Shown here: positions 42,246 through 54,190 of the stretch, one piece after another
Position numbering within the stretch: position 1 is the stretch's first letter
How the letters are laid out: the number at the start of each line of letters is the position of its first letter
DNA from: Vandiemenella viatica
Lineage: Eukaryota > Arthropoda > Insecta > Orthoptera > Morabidae
Direction of reading: 5' to 3'
Assembly: GCA_031002005.1 (NCBI GenBank)
Contig: JARYHS010011408.1
Coordinates: 217,227,473 to 217,291,472, forward strand
DNA length: 64,000 bases
Notes under the pieces: model-generated
What the model was told of the DNA's origin: nothing
The model's database searches: none
What the model saw: the letters and a program-made list of their open reading frames with translations, nothing else
Translations under genes and position numbers: made by a program

Positions 42246-44425
42246 AAAGTGTTGTTCTATTGCAGCAGGGCGCAGGTATAGACTCTAACCACAATCTGAT
42301 AGTTATGAAGTTATGAAGCACAGGTTGAAATTAAAGAGAATAAAGAAGTAACACAAGCAGAACAGATTGGAACTGAATAAACCGAAACAATCTAACACGA
42401 GAGAAAAGTTTGCAGAATTGGTAGACGTGGGTCTAACTAGTAACTCTGAAAAGGGCTTAACTGAGGTCGAATGGAATGCATTAAAGACCAAATTAATGAA
42501 AGCTGGTAAAGAGACATTAGGCTTTAGAGAACAAGCCGCCCAAAAACCTTGAATCACAGAAGAAATTTTGGAGTTGATGCATCAGAGGAGAATGCATAAA
42601 AATGTTCAAGATGAAGCAGGAAAAGATCAATACAGACAATTTAGAAATCAAATAAACAGGAAATGCAAAGAAGCAAAAGAAAGATGGCTGCAAGATCGGT
42701 GTGAAGAAGTAGAAAAATAAATGGTCGTAGGTTACGTAGATGTGGCATATAGGAAGATCAAAAATAATTTTGGAGAATTAAAGAAAAGAGGTATAAACAT
42801 TAATGCTGCCTATGGGAAACCTCTTCTAAGTTCAGAAAATACGTAGAGCTAACCGATGGAAGGAATACATAGAGAAACTGTATGATGGTGATGATTTGAA
42901 CAACAGTGCATTAGAAAAAGAAGTCGATGTCGACATTGATGATTTATGTGATCCTGTTTTGAGAACAGAATTTGATAGAGCTTTGAATGATTTGAAATCA
43001 AATAAGGCAATTGGAATTGATGCGATTCCAGCAGAACTTCTAAAATCCCTAAGAGAAAAAGGAATACAAAGATTATTCAAATTATATCAAAAAGATATGA
43101 AACAGGAGAGATTCCCAGCAATTTTAATAAAAGTGTCATCTTCACACTTCCAAAGAAATCACAAGCAGACAGATGTGAGAATTATCATATTATAAGTCTA
43201 ACATCACATGCCCCAAAATTACTGACCAGAATAATATACAGAAGAATGGAAAATATAGTAGAAGGTACAGTAGGTGAAGAACAATTTGGGTTTAGGAAAA
43301 ACCGCGGTGCAAGAGAAGCAATTCTGGCATTAAGATTAATACTTGAAGGGCGATCAAGAAAAACAAAGATACTTTTATGGCATTTGTTGATTTAGAAAAA
43401 GCTTTTGATAATTTTAGGTGGGGCAAGGTGTTCAAAATTTTAAAAAAGTCGGGTCTAAAATCCCGAGACAGAAGGATAATCTTTATAAGACTCAAGTAGC
43501 TATAATAACAGTAGAGAATCATGAGAGACATGCTTCAGTTAAAAAGGGTGTGAGGCAAGGTTGTAGTCTATCTCCATTAATATTCAACTTGTATGTAGAA
43601 GAAGCAATAAAGGAAGTGAAAGAAAGATTTGAATGTGGCATAAATGTCCAAGGAGAAAAAATCAGTATGCTACAATTTGCTGATGACATTGTCTTGTTAG
43701 CAGAACAGGTTGAGAATATTGAGACGTTGTTGAATATCATTAATAAAATACTGGAACAAGATTTTGGAATAAATATAAACCAAAGCAAGACAAAAGTGAT
43801 GGAATGTAGCAGAAATGATATCAATAATAGTAGATTAAATATAAAAGTAGGGTCAGATGCGATAGCAGAAGTTAGTGAATTTTACTACTTAGGAAGTAAA
43901 ATTACAACTGATGGCCGAAGCAGAAATGATGTTAAAAGCATAATATCAGTAGCAAAAGATCCTTCATAAAAAAAGAGAAATATTCCAGTTTCAAATATTG
44001 ATCTAGGACTCAGAAAGAACTTTTTTAAAACTTTATGTGTAGAGCACCGCACTTTATGGCAGCGAAGCATGGTCTTTAGGAAAACCAGACGGGTGGAATG
44101 TGGTGCTATAAAAGGATGCTAAAAATTAAGTGGACGGATAAAGTACGAAACGAACGAGTTTTGGAAATGATGGGCTAGGAAAGAAGTTTGTGGAAGAATC
44201 TTACACAAAGAAGAGACAGGATGGTAGGTCATATTTTGAGATATGCAGGAATGGTTAATTTTTTAGTGGAGGGAACAGTCGATGTAAGAACTGCAGAAGA
44301 CAGAGGTTAGAATATTTGAAGCAGATAATTGAGAACGTGGGCTGGAAGGAGTACATTCAGCCCAATATAGGAATGGATGGAGGATTGCATCAAAGAGACT
44401 GATGAAAGCAAAAAAATATATTTAC
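42246..44425 (+). mobile_element. RTE-like LINE, decayed
   Basis: Begins with an endonuclease end (GAGIDSNHNLIVM). There follow KAGKETLGFREQAAQKP, a region with NDLKSNKAIGIDAIPAELL, EEQFGFRKN, FVDLEKAFD, GVRQGCSLSPLIFNLYVEEA and LQFADDIVLLAEQ (near 43,671). The end is STTALYGSEAW-like and WTDKVRNERVLEMM phrases and GATTGCATCAAAGAGACTGA. Frameshifts or stops occur near 42,550, 42,720, 43,130, 43,340 and 43,970. The jockey-like LINE was inserted at its 5' edge. It belongs to the same family as the minus-strand copy at 27,345-28,830. Confidence 0.85.
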
Positions 44426-44819
44426 TACTAGCTGACCCGGAAGACGTGGACGTCCAAATTTTAATAAATGTATTTGTGATCGTTATATGAATTTGTGAAA
44501 AGCTACTGAGAATGTTTAAAAAAATTGAGGAAAAAGAATTCTGAGTGGTCATTGTATTTATTAATGATTGTGTCCATGTATATTCAATCTGAGAATGAGT
44601 GCATTCAGAAGTACGCCAACGGCAAATTTTACATTTGAGATGAATTCCATCGGCAGTAAACTGCTGAAATGCCGGAAAGGTGTGAGGTGCCTGGAATATG
44701 ACAGACTTGGAACCAGGCAGTCTTGTTCCAAAATTTAAGTCATAATTAAATTAAGCCAGAATTTCATGTGAACCAAATGATTTATTTTCTTCCATTAAAT
44801 TTGAAATCCAAATGAATCT

Positions 44820-45375
44820 AAAGGTGTTTTATTTACATTTCGAATTCGGTCATCACACCACTAAACCGGTCTTGATTGTTTCATAGATCTTGCATCTTTT
44901 GGTCTAATTCCTCCAAAGACTTTTTATGTGCCATCGAACATTCATTTCAAATGATCAGTTTGCATTGCTGCAAGACTTTGGCCATCGCGCATTTCTTCGA
45001 AAGATTGCACATTTGAGTTTCATTGATTTACATATTCAGCGGCAACTTGAATGCTGAATGAGCTGTTTGACTGCCTTCCAACAACGCAGCTGCGATTCGT
45101 TATGAAGCATTCGAGCGAATCATTGACAAAATCAGTGAGACCAAAAAAGTTTTTCCAAATCGACTGGGAGTGTCCAAGAAGAAAATCCCTCTAATTTTAT
45201 CATTCACAACATTCATGACAGTGTTGTAGGCATATTTCTGCTCCCGATTCAACAGCAGATGCATCACAATCCTATTGTTTTTCGATTTTCAACTCTTGGT
45301 CAAATGGGCCGGGGGTCGGAAGATTGGGCGCTGTCATGGCTAATTGAGGTAACAAGCAGTTCGTTATATCATCAA
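44820..45375 (-). pseudogene. Helitron Pif1-like helicase remnant
   Basis: The minus strand, with stops, gives FDQELKIEKQ, LLNREQKYAYNTVMN, a degenerate Walker A (LDTPSRFGKTFLVSLIL), RIAAALLEGSQTAHSAFKLP, CNLSKKCAMAKVLQQCKLII, NECSMAHKKSLEELD and the start of the SGVM segment. This order is that of Helitron-encoded Pif1-family DNA helicase. The Walker A glycines are lost (GGTGKT in the family), the Walker B Asp-Glu is damaged by a stop, and the rest is missing. Confidence 0.75.
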
Positions 45376-45624
45376 GCCCATGTAATCAATTAACATCAAT
45401 GGAATAGAAAAAAAAAGTTTTTCCAGTTATTCCTCCAGATCTACCAGTTCTTTTCTAATAGAAAACATTCGATTGAGTTATTTCCATCCCGGGAGCATAA
45501 GGCACAAAACAAAAAACCAATTACGCAAATCCATTGTTCGAATTGTGAATTATAGTCTTGAGTTTATACAAAATCTCATAGAAAAAGGCACGTTCAGTAT
45601 TTTACAGTTTTCACAGCAACTTCT

Positions 45625-45677
<53 letters not shown>

Positions 45678-45679
45678 TT

Positions 45680-46060
45680 CAAGGCCTCATTCAGACTATT
45701 ACGAACATTTCCAAAAAAAAAAATTAGGTCAGAATTTTTCAATTAAAAAGGTACTCTAAGCTTCTCTGAACTTTCCGGGAAACTTTTTCTTAACACCTTA
45801 CTCGGACTGTTACGAATATTCCAAAAAAAAAAAAAAAAAAATGCAAGTCGATCCTTAGAAAAAAGTACTCTCAGTTTTTTCAATTTTTCCGACAACTTTC
45901 CATTTTTTTTTCTGTGAGTGCCTTATTCGGACTATTATGAACATTTAATACTTTTTAGCCAAATTGGTCCATAGAAACGTTTTTCCTGAATTTCTCCGAC
46001 AACATTATCAATTTTTCTTTCTCTAAAAACCCTATTCGGACCTATGTACATTTTTAAAAA
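45680..46060 (+). repeat. Diverged tandem units of about 110-125 bp
   Basis: CTTACTCGGACTGTTACGAA-type lines recur near 45,685, 45,795, 45,920 and 46,028, each followed by an A-run, a GTCGATCC/GGTCCATAGAA line and TCTCCGACAAC. Four degenerate units lie before the terminal TCGGTCCAGCCG sequence. Confidence 0.7.
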
Positions 46061-46150
46061 AATGAATTAACAAACTCGGTCCAGCCGTTCTCAAATCAAA
46101 TGATGCGCTCGCCAACGACATTATTTCATTCTTTATTTATACAGAACAAA

Positions 46151-46880
46151 ACGTTTTTAGGCCACTACGAGAATTGCTTAGACGTATACTGTGACACGTA
46201 CTTCCGACTTTAATGTTAAAGCCAGGTTTGCTTCCCTGGAACCCTAGCTTCTTTGAAACCCAAACTTTCACTTAAAATCTCTCCACCCTGCGATGGAACT
46301 GCAAGTAAGAGTTCAATAGGATATTTTGGTTAATGTTTTTGCCTCTTCATTAATTCCCTCAAATGAAACAGGTTTGATGATAGCTGAAATGGATTTTTAT
46401 TGAACACAGTATGTTAGTCCTATAAAAATCATTTCTGTTCTCGCTGTCCTTAACATTTCAGGAACTCACCGCTTAAATTCTTCTCTTTCCGATGTTGATA
46501 TTACTTTATACAACAAATATTTTTTGTTTAAACAAGGCTTCCTTTCCACGTATTAACTTCGTAATTTTAGTGAATTATTCCTTGGAGGTTCGGAATTTCC
46601 GTTATATATAAGCTATATCTTAATCAGAGCTAAATTAATTTACTGATACATTGATGTATAATTGTTATTTCAGTCCTTACTTTATTGCGAAGCACTTAAA
46701 ATATTTTAGTGTTATTTTGGCTAATTATACTACCGATATTTACACATCTACCTAATGGTCAAGGAAATGAATCGAAATTCTTCTAAATTAATCTGCAAAG
46801 AAGTAAGTGTAAATCCAATGTTTTATTTTATTTTGAGCATTTAAATTATTTTAGTGGTATTTTGGCTTATATCGAACCGA
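46151..46880. other. No gene seen
   Basis: AT-rich sequence. Two lines (near 46,690 and 46,835) share AGCA(C/T)TTAAA.TATTTTAGTG and may be a small duplication. Nothing else. Confidence 0.5.
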
Positions 46881-47500
46881 AACAGTTCCAGCCTTGATTC
46901 CGCCAAAACAATTGAGCAAGCAGAATTCCGCAGCAGCTATAGCACAATCAGTCATATTCTGGTTCTGCAAGAACTAATTAGCCGTGCAAACGAATACCTG
47001 ATGTCTTTTTGAGTAGCCTTTTTAGATTTTGAAAAGACATTTGATTCAGTAAGTCACAAGGCCATGCTGTAAGAATTAGCCGAACATGGCGTTGACACAG
47101 CTTACAGTATATCAGAGTGCTCCATAACATCTATGGCACCTCCTCAACCTTTGTCAGCGTTATGGAACCAACTACAGATTTCCGCATCGAAAGACGTGTT
47201 AAGTCAGGTGATACCACCTCTCCGATATTATTTTCAGCTGTCTTGAAGATGGCAAGCTATAATGGGCAGAAAAATGTATTAGAATCAATGGCAGAAGAGT
47301 TAACATCCGATGAAATTGCGCTTGTGGCTAATGACAATGACATGACATTAGTTACAGATTTTTTCCGAGTGCGAAACAGTTGGTCTGAACATATACCTTT
47401 CAAAAACAATGTATGGCTGTCTCTGTAACTGTAAACAAAAACATAGTATTACATTCCCAAGACATCTTCTTCTACTCAGTCTGAGAAAACAAAGCGTGCA
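46880..47500 (+). mobile_element. RTE-type LINE RT fragment, second lineage
   Basis: With stops the plus strand gives AEFRSSYSTISHILVLQELI, VAFLDFEKTFDSVSHKAML, ELAEHGVDTAY and RIERRVKSGDTTSPILFSAV, the RT fingers and palm. Wording differs from the 42-44 kb RTE. It is decayed and the active-site box is lost. Confidence 0.75.
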
Positions 47501-47599
47501 ACGTATCTTTCTCAGGTGGCTTAAGAACTTAATTCATACAGCGGATGATAGCCAAGACGCTGCAAATTTACTCATCTATACTCTAAAGAGATCTGTATA

Positions 47600-50160
47600 G
47601 AACATGATTGTGAAAATCACTATCTGGTGAAGCATTCGTAGATAAACATTATTCTCAATTCTCGATAGGACGAGAAAGTATCACTTCAAATATATATTTC
47701 TCACGAATACGGAACTGGCAAAAAATTCTTGAATTAAAAGCATCATAATCGAATAAAGCTAATAAAAAAGCTACTAGTTAGCAAGGATGGCAAGTAGTTT
47801 AAAAATAATGACCCTGCGGTTGATCTAAATATGACAAGGAACTAGTAAACAATTAATGTAAAAAGAAATTGTACTGTTACAAATTATTCATGTTCTCTGT
47901 AGTAACAAGCCAGAGTGTGGATTGTTACCTAAGTTACCATTATTACACCACATAAGCATAATTTATTGCAGAATTTTGTGTAAATCATGCGAAAGTAACA
48001 GACCAATAGATCTTACAGACTGGAACTTAAAGGAAGAAGTGGAAAATGAAATGAATTCAAGAATTCGAAACTACGAATGTTGGTTGATATGAATTTCATT
48101 TATTGTGTTAACAAATTTGTCACAGATTAATTTGGACACGAAAAATTCATGCTTATACTCAAAATTAGGAAATCGACAGAAATTTCTCGCTGTGTTAAGC
48201 AGAAAATGGAAATAAAATAGGGGGATAATATTACTTCAGAGGAATGTTAGCAGTAGAGCGAATTTTAAGGAGTACACAGTACTCTTCCATCTCTAATAAT
48301 CCAGACGTAGGCGAGCAGCAAATACCCCCATCCTCCCCCCCCCCCCCACACACACACATACACAAAAGCGGGAAGGATAAACAAAGTTTCTAGAATGGAT
48401 GGATTTTACAGAATTAAATAGCATGTTGTTAATTAATTTACGAGAGGAAGACTGTAGGAAACAAACAGGAAGACGTGTGTTTTCTTACAAAAGTACAATA
48501 ATATAATTATATTAACAAGATTAGAAATTAAGATTCTATAGAAAGCTTTAGTGCAAACTTACTTGCCTACATGGTAGGAAGATAATAATGAAATAGAAAA
48601 TGTGAAGAAATTCAAGAGTAATTAAACATATATAGCTTTAAAAAATATTTAATAAACGCGAGTGAAAAATGCTGTAGTTTTAGAAAGAAAATTATGTAAT
48701 CAATTTTAGGATCGAAAAAGTAACAGTATATGACTATGATGCCTTACTTTTCAGAGAAACTTAATCTAATTGTGTAACAACATTTATCTAAGACGTTCTG
48801 AGCGAAACCCTCAAGAAGCAGTAAAAAAAAAAAAAGTAAGAAAACAATTCAAAGTTGATACGGACGGACTATAACTTAAATTTGTTAGTTACAAAGTGAA
48901 AATCAAATGGTATGAAAGAGTAGAATGCCAAAGAGAACGGATGTTAAACAGTGAAAATGAGGCAACTTGCGGAAACTGTAAATGCATGTGTCATGTAAAA
49001 CAGTAACAGAAATTCTACTGTAGAAATGTATGAGACGCCGATGAATAGAGGATGATTAAAGCAGGAAAAGAAACACTATCAAATGAAAAGAACATTCTGA
49101 AAAAACTTGGATCGCAGACGGGTATACATAAAAAGAAAGTTTCACTGGAGAAAGTATAAAATATCAGGATAAAAGTGGAACAAACCAAAACAGATTTTTT
49201 AAAATCAAATAAATAGAAAATGAAAGAAATCGAAACAATAATTGCAGGAATAATTCTGGGAAAAGTTTAAAGAAATGGCTGTGTGGAACTAGAAGTGCTG
49301 AAAGGGTGGATGAAGTGGAATTATATCACATAAATGCTACTCGCCGAAAAAAGACTAATGTTGGTTATTATAAACTGAGAGTAAGGTTCGCAAGGAAATA
49401 TTAGGAAATAGATCCCGCCCTTTACCTGGTACTACTCATGACACTTGTATAGAGCGATTAAACAAAATCTAAAATCTGATCACTAGACCTGCAATAGTGT
49501 TAGGTTTTTACACACAGCCAGGATAGACCATTACCATGCACCAATTACGGAAGGTAACAAACAGTAGGAATGAATATACCAAGATACTACATGACGCGTT
49601 GGGAAAAGTGTCTGTTGGTGGAGGGAAAAAAATATAAAAATGTTATCGGTAATTTTTTCTGTTCAAATGAAAAGAAAAAATTAATTTTTCAACATTTTAA
49701 AAGACTGAATCTCAAAGAAGGTAGCAAGAGGCAGAAAGATTTTTAAAAATCAGAGTTGATATGGGAATGATGCCACCAGTTGTTAAAAAGAGTATCCTCT
49801 TCACATTTCATTCAAATCTGATTTAGGTACTATACTGCAAACACCTAAAGAAATAAATAGCATAATGCGATGTTCTACTAGCGATCAGAAACTTTTGATT
49901 TTCTTTTCTGTGTATTTTAGCGAAACGTAATTTTAAAAAGTTAACTAATCAGATGTTCATAAACCTATGTAAGAATTAGGCATTATAATACGAAGAGGAT
50001 ATTTTCTACGTAAATATTATCCTAACCAATGGAAAAGTAACGTAATACAGAAAAATTAACTAATCAAATGTTCATAAAGCAGGCAAATATTTGACAATTT
50101 AATACGAAGAGGAAATATTGAACATGAATGCGATCAAGTTTTACTATCGATACTAAGCAG
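47600..50160 (+). mobile_element. Unannotated A-rich DNA with a faint RTE remnant
   Basis: Near 49,050-49,290 the plus strand echoes the RTE copy at 42,480-42,720: KAGKETLSNEKN, and a NQINRK.K...QLQE string with stops. The remainder has only A-rich runs (48,829-48,840), a C-tract plus CA run (48,336-48,362) and no frame. It is probably a very old LINE field. Confidence 0.4.
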
Positions 50161-50274
50161 AAACTGTGATTAGAATTCTATCTGAGGATTTTAATGTTGT
50201 TTAGTTGTAACCATGGAGGTATGAAAAGAGAGGAGACAAAGTGTCGCTAAAACTGCGAAGCCACCTGTTAACTC

Positions 50275-50312
50275 TGGAGCCGACTGCGCTTGCGCGGTTG
50301 CCATATTCGTCG
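50275..50312 (+). promoter_or_regulatory. NRF-1-like site upstream of the THAP exon
   Basis: ACTGCGCTTGCGCGGTTGCC resembles the palindromic NRF-1 site (GCGCATGCGC). It is followed by GCCATATTCG. It lies about 80-110 bp before the ATG at 50,390 in a small GC-richer patch, where a TATA-less housekeeping promoter would be. Confidence 0.45.
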
Positions 50313-50389
50313 TTTCAAAACATTGGTCTGTTTTCATTACCTTCCCTGCTGTGAAAATTTCATGTTCTGATATTTCAAAGTGTTTCATA

Positions 50390-50460
50390 ATGCCATCTTG
50401 TGTTGCCTATGGTTGCACAAACAGAATAAGTAAGAAACAATCTGGAATAACATTCCATAG
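50390..50460 (+). CDS. First coding exon of a THAP-domain protein
   Basis: The ATG at 50,390 opens 23 codons plus two bases: MPSCVAYGCTNRISKKQSGI then TFH and a split Arg/Ser codon, ending at AG followed by GTAAGTCAC, a consensus donor. THAP domains are C2CH zinc-binding DNA recognition modules. They begin exactly like this, with the first two Cys (Cys4, Cys9) and a GITFHR motif, and many THAP genes split the domain at this point. The following exon should carry the FPK.. motif and the Trp, later Cys and His; I did not find it in the remaining 13 kb. The flank upstream holds an NRF-1-like site. It could be a gene fragment, but the open start and the clean donor favour a real gene. Transposase-derived THAP proteins are the alternative. 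Confidence 0.7.
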
Positions 50461-51490
50461 GTAAGTCACGTTGTAATTACTGTTCTTCAAGTGTTTGTAA
50501 TGCGGTGTCTGCGAGAGTAGGGCCTGTCATTATAGATTTACGATGCCTGTTAAAAAAGTTCATTCACGGCTCTCAATAGGACGAAGGTGTTATCAAATAT
50601 TTGTTGAAGCAGAGAAGAATTGATTCTTACCATTTTTCAGATAACAGCTTAGCATTATTATAAATGAACGTTCAAAGTCTCTGTTAAGTGGATCAACTTT
50701 ACATCGCGATCCAGCGAATACATTATTCTACGTGCTTTAATCCAGTTGTAATTTATATTGAAAGTGCTTGATGAAATTAATTGTGATCAATTGTGCTGTG
50801 CGAACTAAGAATCGTAATGAGGTCAGTTTTGTTGTTATCCGAAATGTTATTCGCGATACGTTTCATGTGTTTAGTTGCGTTTGCGTCGTTTTCTTTCTTC
50901 CATGGTTGCAACCTTTTCCATAAAGAAAATGCAACAATTTATTGGAGTGTTAATCATTGATTTAGTGGTTTGATTTGCGTTTTACAAATCTTCTAATATT
51001 TCAGGAAACTGAGGCAATAAAGATCCGATGTTATTTAGTCTAAAACGTTATTAACAGAATCCAAAGAGTGTAGTGCTTATCTGTGTGGTAGTTTGATCTC
51101 TTATGGGTATGTTTAGAGGTTAAGATATGTGTTTATAGATGCAGTGTGATTTGTGGCTCCAATCTGTTCGGTTTATAAACAGCTATCACTTCTTAGTCCG
51201 TCCCACCGACCACGTACAGTAATAAGATATACCGTAGTTTCTAAGCTAGACCTTGAGCTTTCATATCACGATAATCTAATATAAATCGATTAGATAGATT
51301 TGCCTGATAAGGTAACAAAGGGATAAACAGACACAACCCACTTCAGATTTATATATGAAAGAGATTGGTGTTAATCCCAGCAGATTCCAGCCTGGTACTT
51401 CAAATTCATCAATATACTCAGTTTTGCGGAGTTATACGTATGTTGTATATTATACAGAAATTTAAAAATCATATATAATAATGAATTACT
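50461..51490 (+). other. Putative THAP intron, no element identified
   Basis: AT-rich sequence after the GTAAGT donor. No second THAP exon or transposon recognised. Confidence 0.45.
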
Positions 51491-51499
51491 CTACAACAA

Positions 51500-52100
51500 A
51501 AAAAAAGCATCTCCAAGCACACAAAACTGAGACATTACAATTCAGTTATTAAACCAGAATGTCTCTATGGATCAGAAACACTTGTTTTGAACAGCAAGAA
51601 AGATATAGAAAACATTGAGAAAAAAGAACGCAAAATAATAAGGAAAATTTTGGGCCCAATCCCCATAGAAGATTCAAAAGTAATCAGGATGTTTTACAAA
51701 ATGCAGACATTCACAGTAATAAGATTAAAATTTTACGGACACATCTTAAGAAAGAATCCTAACAGACTGACTAGACAAATAGTTGAATTCTATGAAAACC
51801 GAAGTAAAGCAATATCAGATACAATAAAATGGATTGGAGAAATCAAGAATGACCTCAAATTAGCAGGAATTGCTCCAAAAGATATCGTAAACAGAGATAA
51901 ATTTAAATCCAAAATTCATAAGTGGCAAGTTTACCGGGAGGAAAGACTAAAAAGAAAAGACCTGGAACAACATGGTCAGATGAGATGAAAAAAGCCCAGA
52001 GCAAGCGTATGAAGGAAATATGGGCACAAAAGAAAACGAACAAACGCTTCTGACTACTTTGCGTAGTCCTAGTGGGCTTCTCCGCAAATAATAATAATAA
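51500..52100 (+). mobile_element. RTE-like LINE 3' end, third lineage
   Basis: The frame at 51,587-51,988 continues an upstream KPECLYGSETLVLNSKKD. It encodes IEKKERKIIRKILGPIPIED, RLKFYGHILRKNPNRLTRQI and a charged tail, continuing out of frame to WSDEMKKAQSKRMKEIWAQK. The 3' UTR (ACTTTGCGTAGTCCTAGTGG) ends in an AAT run. Only the C-terminal portion is kept; it lies inside the putative THAP intron. Confidence 0.75.
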
Positions 52101-53300
52101 TGAATTACAGAATAGCCTTTATCGTGCGTGACGCTGCTATGACAGATAAAGAAAAGGAAGTTAAAAGAAAGTTATAAAAAAACTGATGATCATCATATTA
52201 CACAAACAAGTATGTTTTTACTAAACTTTGTATATTTACTTTGCTAGGTGGTCAGAAAATTACACAAATGATATACGATAAATAGTGAGGATGGTAGTTT
52301 ATAGTAGGATGGAAGAAGAACCGATACATTTGTAACATTTTGTTTTATTTGTCAACTAAAATAGGTACATAGCAAAACACTTACAACGCCTTACTATGAA
52401 ATACTTCCGTAACTGAAACAAATATATCCGAAAATTCCCTTCATCTAAAAAATACATACAGCTCATCAATATCTCTGTGATACGTGATGCTGCTATCTAG
52501 CGGTATAAGTTGACTCCATATCGACTCCAGCGAAGCCTAGTAGCTTGACTCTGAACTATCGCATACCCGTGACCTTGATTGTTCACAATTTTGGCATTTA
52601 CGGCTTGAATTTCCTTTCTTGACTAATGAAGTTGCCGATACAGAGAAATTTAACTTTGAAATGATACCTCATTCAATGATTTCTGTTAAGAATGAACAAA
52701 GATAGATGGCTCGTTACACAATGAATATAAAAATAAAAACCTTTAGAAGTAATCTTCGAGTATATGATATACTGATGTTATTACAGAGTGTAGTGTAGTT
52801 TAGAATCGTTTATGGCCACATTTAAGGCCAGTTAGTCACCTGCATCGTAGTATGACACAAAGTCATGAGTCGAAGTACCTGACTACAGTAACTAGAATGA
52901 GAAGGGTAACGATCCGGGAAGAGAGCGCATCTTCAGAAACAAAGAGATGGCAAGGTGACGTGAGCTAGTTTCACCGCGGGACGTGGGTCGCACCCGGCGG
53001 ACAGTGTTGATGTGGTTTCGCAATGGGTGTTACCAGTTCAGCAGCGAAAGCGCGGTTCTACTCATTGCCTCACCAGACACGGCGCCCGGATAGCGATTTC
53101 TAGGTGATCTCGTCGCCTCTTGATCGAGTGTGAGACGTGGGTTTCACCTCTCATGGCGTCACATGTCCTTCAGCCATGCAGTGCAACAACTCTTACAAAA
53201 TGGATTAACACAAAATCTAAATATATCACTGCTATTCTACTCAAACTTATCATCTCCTATTATTATTATTACTACTACGCGATTCATTAAAAGTAGGAGG
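52101..53300. other. No gene supported
   Basis: Mostly AT-rich. A GC-richer block at 52,910-53,160 has short frames and no recognisable motif; it might be a promoter or element end, but nothing proves it. Confidence 0.45.
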
Positions 53301-53309
53301 GGGAGGGTG

Positions 53310-53592
53310 CACCGAGCGTGGTGGGTGAGTGGTTAACGCTCTGACCTCGCATTCGGGAGGACGCCAGTTCGAATCCGGGTACGGGCATCCAGATTTTGGG
53401 TTTTTCCATGGTTTCCCCAAATCACTCCAGGCGAATGCTGGGATGCTTCCATCAAAAGGTCATGGCCGAATTCCTTTACGTTTGTTGTCCCCAGTCCCAT
53501 CCCGCCTCTAATGACATCGACGTCGACAATACGTAATGCCATGAGCAAAAAAATAAAAAATAAAAAGTAAATAAATAAAAAAAAATAAACGG
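53310..53592 (+). repeat. tRNA-derived SINE (family A)
   Basis: Full-length copy: CACCGAGCGTGGTGGGTGAG, AGTTCGAATCC B box, TCCAGGCGAATGCTGGGATG core and a tail with CGACGTCGAC near its end, then a long A/T-rich tract to 53,592. Confidence 0.92.
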
Positions 53593-53633
53593 AGGGTGCA
53601 TTGCACCTATCGTAAGTAACCGTTTGCATATGG

Positions 53634-53872
53634 ACCGAGCGTGGTGGTGTAACGGCTAGCGTTCTGGCCTCGCATTCGGGAACACGGCGGTTCGAATCCC
53701 CGTCCGGGTATCCAGATTTGGGTTTTCCATGGTTTCCCAAATCATTCCAGGCAAATGCCGGGATGCTTCCTTCAAAAGGCCATGGCCGAATTCCTTCCCA
53801 TTCCTTGCCCCCCATCCATTCCCGTCTCTAAAGAACTCGCCGTTAGAGAGACGTTAAGCAGATAAAAAAAAG
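53634..53872 (+). repeat. tRNA-derived SINE (family A, palindromic-tail variant)
   Basis: ACCGAGCGTGGTGGTGTAAC head, GGTTCGAATCC B box and core as in the copy 325 bp upstream. The 3' end is TCTCTAAAGAACTCGCCGTT followed by AGAGAGACGTTAAGCA and A-run. The inverted TCTCTAA/TTAGAGA pair sits where other copies have the GTCGACGAGGCG end. Confidence 0.9.
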
Positions 53873-53884
53873 TTTGCATTGATA

Positions 53885-53995
53885 GGAATATACGGGATAT
53901 GGCAGGAGGCACCGATGAGCTATTTTGAGGAACCATCCCATTCGCCTGGAGCGATCGGAGAAAACCCAGATCAGGCTAGCCGGAACGGTTTATCG
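53885..53995 (-). repeat. SINE fragment
   Basis: TTTTGAGGAACCATCCCATTC then CGCCTGGAGCGATCGGAGAA and CCAGATCAGGCTAGCCGGAA match the reverse of the family A core. About 110 bp remain. Confidence 0.55.
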
Positions 53996-54028
53996 AAATC
54001 TTCTCCTATCGAATTCTAAGTTTCCTTG

Positions 54029-54190
54029 TAATCGTAGGCTTCCGCGGCCAGAGTCAGTTGATTCTTGGCTGTCCGGGTGGCGCCGCGTCTTCTTCCAGGC
54101 AGAACTGCCCTGGAAGAAGACCCCAGAATGAGGGTCGAAACGTCGGTTTCAAGAAACATGACGCGGCGCCACCCGGACAGCCAAGAATCA
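54029..54190. mobile_element. Foldback element with perfect 30-bp inverted repeats
   Basis: GATTCTTGGCTGTCCGGGTG (54,060 on) and its exact 30-bp reverse complement (ending 54,189) enclose an inner hairpin (CTTCTTCCAG...CTGGAAGAAG). GAGGGTCGAAACGTCGG lies between. The whole 162-bp unit is flanked by a 14-bp direct repeat TCTAAGTTTCCTTG (54,015-54,028 and 54,191-54,204). The GTCGAAACGTCGG phrase recalls arthropod Penelope-like element ends; this link is from memory. Confidence 0.75.

Larger units (their letters stand above)
44426..46150 (+). mobile_element. Tailed interspersed element with Helitron remnant
   Basis: It starts TACTAGCTGACCCGG and finishes with TCGGTCCAGCCGTTCTCAAA and TTTATTTATACAGAAC, ends I recognise as a widespread arthropod repeat. 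The middle holds a Pif1-type helicase remnant on the opposite strand, a 44-T run (about 45,631-45,674) and a short tandem array. It may be a decayed Helitron or a composite. Confidence 0.5.
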
